From Agromyces aureus (GTDB taxonomy: Bacteria; Actinomycetota; Actinomycetes; Actinomycetales; Microbacteriaceae), in assembly GCF_001660485.1 (NCBI RefSeq), contig NZ_CP013979.1:1054001-1118000 (forward strand): 64,000 bases of DNA. Reading direction: 5' to 3'. The notes under the pieces are model-generated. The model did no database searches, was not told the DNA's origin, and saw only the letters and a program-made list of their open reading frames with translations. The position numbers and the translations under genes were made by a program. Shown piece after piece: positions 61,358 through 64,000 of this stretch. Positions within the stretch are counted from its first letter, which is position 1; each line of letters opens with the position of its first letter.

Positions 61358-61879
61358 ATGCCCCAGCGCAACGCCGCCACCATCCGGGATGTCGCGACGC
61401 ACGCTCGTGTCTCGTCGCAGACCGTGTCGCGCGTCGCACGCGGGCGCCCTGAGGTCGCGCCCGCCACGCGGAGCCGGGTGCTGCGAGCCATGCAGGAACT
61501 GGGATACCGGCCCAACGGATCGGCTCGCGCGTTGCGCGGAAGCGACCATGGACCGCTCGTCGTGCTGTACGAGGCGCCCGGCACGAACCGCACGCTGTCG
61601 GTGCTCGGAGTCATCGCCGCACTCGCCAGGACGGCAGGGTCGCGCCTCGTCACGGTGCCGGTGTTCGCCGGCGGCGACGACCTCCTCGCCACCGCCGACC
61701 TGGCGTCGGCCCGTCACGTGGTCTCGTTGGACCGAGCCGGCGCCGGGCGGCTGGGCCCCGAGTCGAACGCGATGCTCATCTGCGTGACCAGCGGACCCGA
61801 AGGGCGTGACGAGCACTCCGGAGGCGACTCGGCGGTCGAGCAGGTCAGGGCGCTGCTCGGGTCGTCGCTCTCCGCGTGA
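61358..61879 (+). CDS. Short LacI-family DNA-binding protein
   Basis: It has 173 residues, half the usual 330-350. GAGGAG precedes the ATG. The HTH and hinge are complete (TIRDVATHARVSSQTVSRVA at about 8-27, GYRPNGSARALRG). The rest is a fragment of the effector domain (PLVVLYEAPGTNRTLSVLGVIAALARTAGSRLVTVP) followed by an unrelated-looking tail, without the second lobe. The upstream 134 bases are AT-richer and hold ACGCGTGCGCGCGCGT. It may be a constitutive repressor without inducer response, or a decayed gene; the intact HTH argues for function. Confidence 0.72.
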   Translation: MPQRNAATIRDVATHARVSSQTVSRVARGRPEVAPATRSRVLRAMQELGYRPNGSARALRGSDHGPLVVLYEAPGTNRTLSVLGVIAALARTAGSRLVTVPVFAGGDDLLATADLASARHVVSLDRAGAGRLGPESNAMLICVTSGPEGRDEHSGGDSAVEQVRALLGSSLSA

Positions 61880-61949
61880 GCGCGTCCCGCGGATGCGCAG
61901 CTGAACCGCGAGGTGATCGAGAGGCACGTCGCGGTCCCGGACGAACGAA

Positions 61950-61985
61950 CGGATGCCGCGGCAGCACGTGCTGCCGCGGCATCCG
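61950..61985. terminator. Perfect palindrome, bidirectional terminator (copy 2)
   Basis: CGGATGCCGCGGCAGCAC mirrored exactly. The same element as at 54178, again between converging genes, with the flank CCGTTCGT also shared. Confidence 0.85.
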
Positions 61986-62020
61986 CCGTTCGTCGTCGTC
62001 TCACCCGACGACGGAGGGAC

Positions 62021-62644
62021 TCACTCGAACAGCGAGAGGGTGACTGTGCCCGTGTAGGACCCGGGAGCGACCGTCGCCGGCGTGCGCAGGAACAGGTCGG
62101 CTGTGGCGGTCCACTGACCCTCGGGGGCGACCTCGGCCGAGTCGCCGGCGATCGCGAAGAGCTCCTGGTCGACGAGGCCGACGGCGTCGGCGCCCTGGTC
62201 CATCACGGTGCCGACCGGGTCGCCCTCGGCGATCAGCCCGGTGTCGCCGCTGTCGATCAGGCGCGGCGTCCAGCCGAGGTTGCCGGCGCCGATCTCGGGC
62301 TGGCCGGCGTTGCCGGTGAAGCCCGATGACGAGCCGAGCACGTACCAGCCGGCACCGTCGGGGATCTCGTCGCCCGTGCGGGTGTCGGTGATCGACACCG
62401 TCGGCAGGGTGCCGACGAACTGGCGCACCAGGTCGGTCGAGCCCTGCTCGGTCAGAGCGGTCGAGCCCGCCGCGACGGTCATCGCGAGCACACCGGGTTC
62501 GGTGATCTCGGCGATCTCGACGTTGACGTCGACATCTCCGGAGCCGAACTCCGCTTCCTCGGCGAAGGCCGCCCCGGCCACGCCGACCAATGCCAGGGCG
62601 CCGACGGATGCCGCGGCGAGCCGCAGGCCAAGCGAACGTCTCAT
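62021..62644 (-). CDS. Secreted WxL-like domain protein B
   Basis: It has 207 residues with a signal peptide to about 29 (AFAEEAE). It aligns end to end with the protein at 58308: EIAEITEPGVLAMTVA, VSITDTRTGDEIPDGAGWYVLGS, GNLGWTPRLIDSGDTGLIAEGDPVGTV, QWTATADLFLRTPATVAPGS and GTVTLSLFE. AAAGGTGGAA precedes the ATG. It follows the large surface protein at 62741 by 96 bases on the same strand and is probably cotranscribed. A wall-bound partner of that protein is the simplest reading. Confidence 0.8.
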   Translation of the reverse strand: MRRSLGLRLAAASVGALALVGVAGAAFAEEAEFGSGDVDVNVEIAEITEPGVLAMTVAAGSTALTEQGSTDLVRQFVGTLPTVSITDTRTGDEIPDGAGWYVLGSSSGFTGNAGQPEIGAGNLGWTPRLIDSGDTGLIAEGDPVGTVMDQGADAVGLVDQELFAIAGDSAEVAPEGQWTATADLFLRTPATVAPGSYTGTVTLSLFE

Positions 62645-62740
62645 GTCATTCCACCTTTCGTTTCGCCCGTGAGTGGCACCGGCCAGCGAGGCCGGTGCGG
62701 GGGTGGCGCGCCCGGGCCGCGCGCCACCCCCGGTTCTGGT

Positions 62741-64000
62741 TCAGCAGGTGCGTGCGGTGTTGGCTGCGACGAGGTGCACGGTCTGCGTGGTGCCGTCGAT
62801 CACCGCGGTCACGGTGATGTCGGTCTGTCCGGCGGGCAGGTCCTTCACCCGGGTCGTGAACGCGTGGAAACCGGTCTTGCCGCCCTGTACCGCGGTCAGC
62901 GTCTTCGTTCCGTAGACGCCGTCCAGTCGCACGTCGACCGGGGTGTCGCCGTTGTTCGCGGCGTTGACCTGCAGCACGGCCTTGCCGGCGATGCACCGGC
63001 TGGTCGCGGTGACCGACACGTCGATCGCGGGTGCGGCGGTCACGGTGAGGGTCGCGGTCGCGGTCCCGGTCCAGCCGTCGGCGTCGGTCTCGGTGGCGAC
63101 CGCGTCGGTGTACGTGCCGGCCGTGAACGGTGCTGCTGCGGTGATCGACCAGTCCAGGTCGGCGTCCACGGTGCCCTCGCCCAGGACGGTGCCGTCCGCG
63201 GCGGTCACGACGACGGTGTTGCCCTCGGTCGTGCCGGTACCGGTGATCGCCTCGTCGGGCGCGATCTCCTGGTCCGCGAACCCAGGCTCCGGCGCGGTCG
63301 GAAGCCCCGCCGTACTCGTGTCCGTGAACCGCACCGCCGACGCCCGCAGGAACCCGTCCTTGCCGGTCAGCACCACGGTCGGCTGGTGCGTCGCATCGAA
63401 CCGGTGCTCGCCCAGGTCGACCCACGTGTTGCTCAGGGCGACCTGGTCGACCTTCACCTGAACGTCGCCGTCGGCGGTCTTCACCACGTACGTCGCGTCC
63501 TTCGTGCTGGTGCTGCTCGCGGGCAGGGAGGCTGCCACCCGGTAGGTGACCTCGCCGGTGACCTTCGGCGCCGTCCAGGTGGCCGACGCGTTGGCGGTCT
63601 TCGGGATCTCGGCGTACATCGAAGGGTGGCCGCCGATGCCGGTGATCCCGCTGGCGAGCCAGCCGCTGCTCGTGCTGAACGGCACCGAGCCGTCGGCACG
63701 CGCGGTCTTGTCGGCCGTCGACACGATGATCGGGCACCGCTCGTCGCCGGCGGCCGTCACCGGCGCAGAGGCATCGGACACCGACCGGCCGAGGATCGCG
63801 GCGACCTGGTAGTCGCCGGGGTTCTCGCCGAGCTTGCCGAGTGCGAACTCGGCACCGATCACCGTGCTCGACGTGGTCGCGCCGCACCGCTCGGAGGTGA
63901 CGACGTAGCCGTCGGCGCCCGAGTCGTCCCAGGTGAGGAACGCGTCGTTGCCGCGGTTGACGACCTTCAGTCCGGTGGGCACGGTCGCTTCGCCGGTCGG
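62741..64000 (-). CDS. Large surface protein with golvesin-like and Ig-like domains (5' end outside window)
   Basis: 419 residues are visible; the frame is open to the window edge, so the start and signal peptide are missing. Domains from the edge: fibronectin-like (PTGLKVVNRGNDAFLTWDDS), golvesin/XLY-like (STADKTARADGSVPF ... VKVDQVALSNTWVDLGEHRF), an Ig-like domain (ITGTGTTEGNTVVVTAADG), and a C-terminal module of about 95 residues with one Cys near each end (RCIAGKAVLQV ... ANTARTC). That module is homologous to the end of the secreted hydrolase at 33684. No LPxTG motif or membrane anchor follows, so the module may itself hold the protein at the surface. Function unknown. Confidence 0.8.
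   Translation of the reverse strand, partial: PTGEATVPTGLKVVNRGNDAFLTWDDSGADGYVVTSERCGATTSSTVIGAEFALGKLGENPGDYQVAAILGRSVSDASAPVTAAGDERCPIIVSTADKTARADGSVPFSTSSGWLASGITGIGGHPSMYAEIPKTANASATWTAPKVTGEVTYRVAASLPASSTSTKDATYVVKTADGDVQVKVDQVALSNTWVDLGEHRFDATHQPTVVLTGKDGFLRASAVRFTDTSTAGLPTAPEPGFADQEIAPDEAITGTGTTEGNTVVVTAADGTVLGEGTVDADLDWSITAAAPFTAGTYTDAVATETDADGWTGTATATLTVTAAPAIDVSVTATSRCIAGKAVLQVNAANNGDTPVDVRLDGVYGTKTLTAVQGGKTGFHAFTTRVKDLPAGQTDITVTAVIDGTTQTVHLVAANTARTC

Noticed and set aside
1..64000. tRNA, rRNA, insertion sequences, integrase or attachment sites
   Set aside because: Looked for tRNA ends near the accessory block and for transposase-like proteins; none seen.

Overview
The window is about 64 kb of very GC-rich DNA (third codon positions almost always G or C). 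It looks like a chromosome segment of an actinobacterium, most likely a Microbacteriaceae member such as Agromyces or Microbacterium. Support for this comes from the many LacI regulators paired with binding-protein sugar transporters, a HAIR/HspR heat-shock operator, Streptomyces-style PHO boxes, and dozens of GGATGCC/GGCATCC words. No rRNA, tRNA, insertion sequence, CRISPR array or phage gene was seen. The genus is an inference.

Region 1 (1-22 kb) is a fructan island. It holds a secreted GH68 levansucrase; a very large secreted GH32 levanase; a LacI regulator overlapping a PfkB sugar kinase; and an FrcBCA-type fructose ABC transporter. A second operon follows: a divergent cytoplasmic GH32, a binding protein with two permeases for oligosaccharides, a second LacI, a cytoplasmic GH32, a Tat-exported GH32 and a second PfkB kinase. 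Together they can polymerise sucrose fructose into levan, cut fructans outside and inside the cell, import fructose and oligofructosides, and phosphorylate the product. Fourteen-base palindromes tie the first operon set to its LacI, and one copy lies in front of the second operon.

Region 2 (22-24.7 kb) is a small accessory block with looser codon use. It has a PD-(D/E)XK-type nuclease fused to a winged-helix segment, a 387-residue protein of unknown function with a probable TIM-barrel pattern, and a soluble Ser/Thr kinase. It lies between the fructokinase and a ClpC-like ATPase and is the best candidate for an undescribed (possibly defence) system.

Region 3 (24.8-33.5 kb) is housekeeping: the ClpC-like unfoldase behind a HAIR operator, a metallo-beta-lactamase-fold hydrolase, a secreted glycosidase with a carbohydrate-binding module, a SRPBCC protein, a methyltransferase and a DUF427 protein.

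Region 4 (33.7-43.5 kb) is a galactoside-type utilisation cluster: a secreted clan GH-A hydrolase divergent from a GH36 alpha-galactosidase, a binding protein with two permeases, and LacI. Three copies of its own operator cover both divergent promoters.

Region 5 (43.5-54.7 kb) contains a secreted nuclease/phosphodiesterase, alkaline phosphatase and metallophosphoesterase. Two of the upstream regions carry 11-base direct repeats like PhoP boxes. The rest is small enzymes, a two-component system and two DUF2306 membrane proteins.

Region 6 (54.7-64 kb) is a cell-surface or polysaccharide-sulfatase locus. It has a golvesin/beta-helix/ricin protein, a Tat sulfatase with an NPCBM domain, a pair of paralogous WxL-like secreted proteins, an unusually short LacI protein, and a large surface protein cut by the window edge. 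The C-terminal module of that last protein recurs at the end of the secreted hydrolase in region 4.
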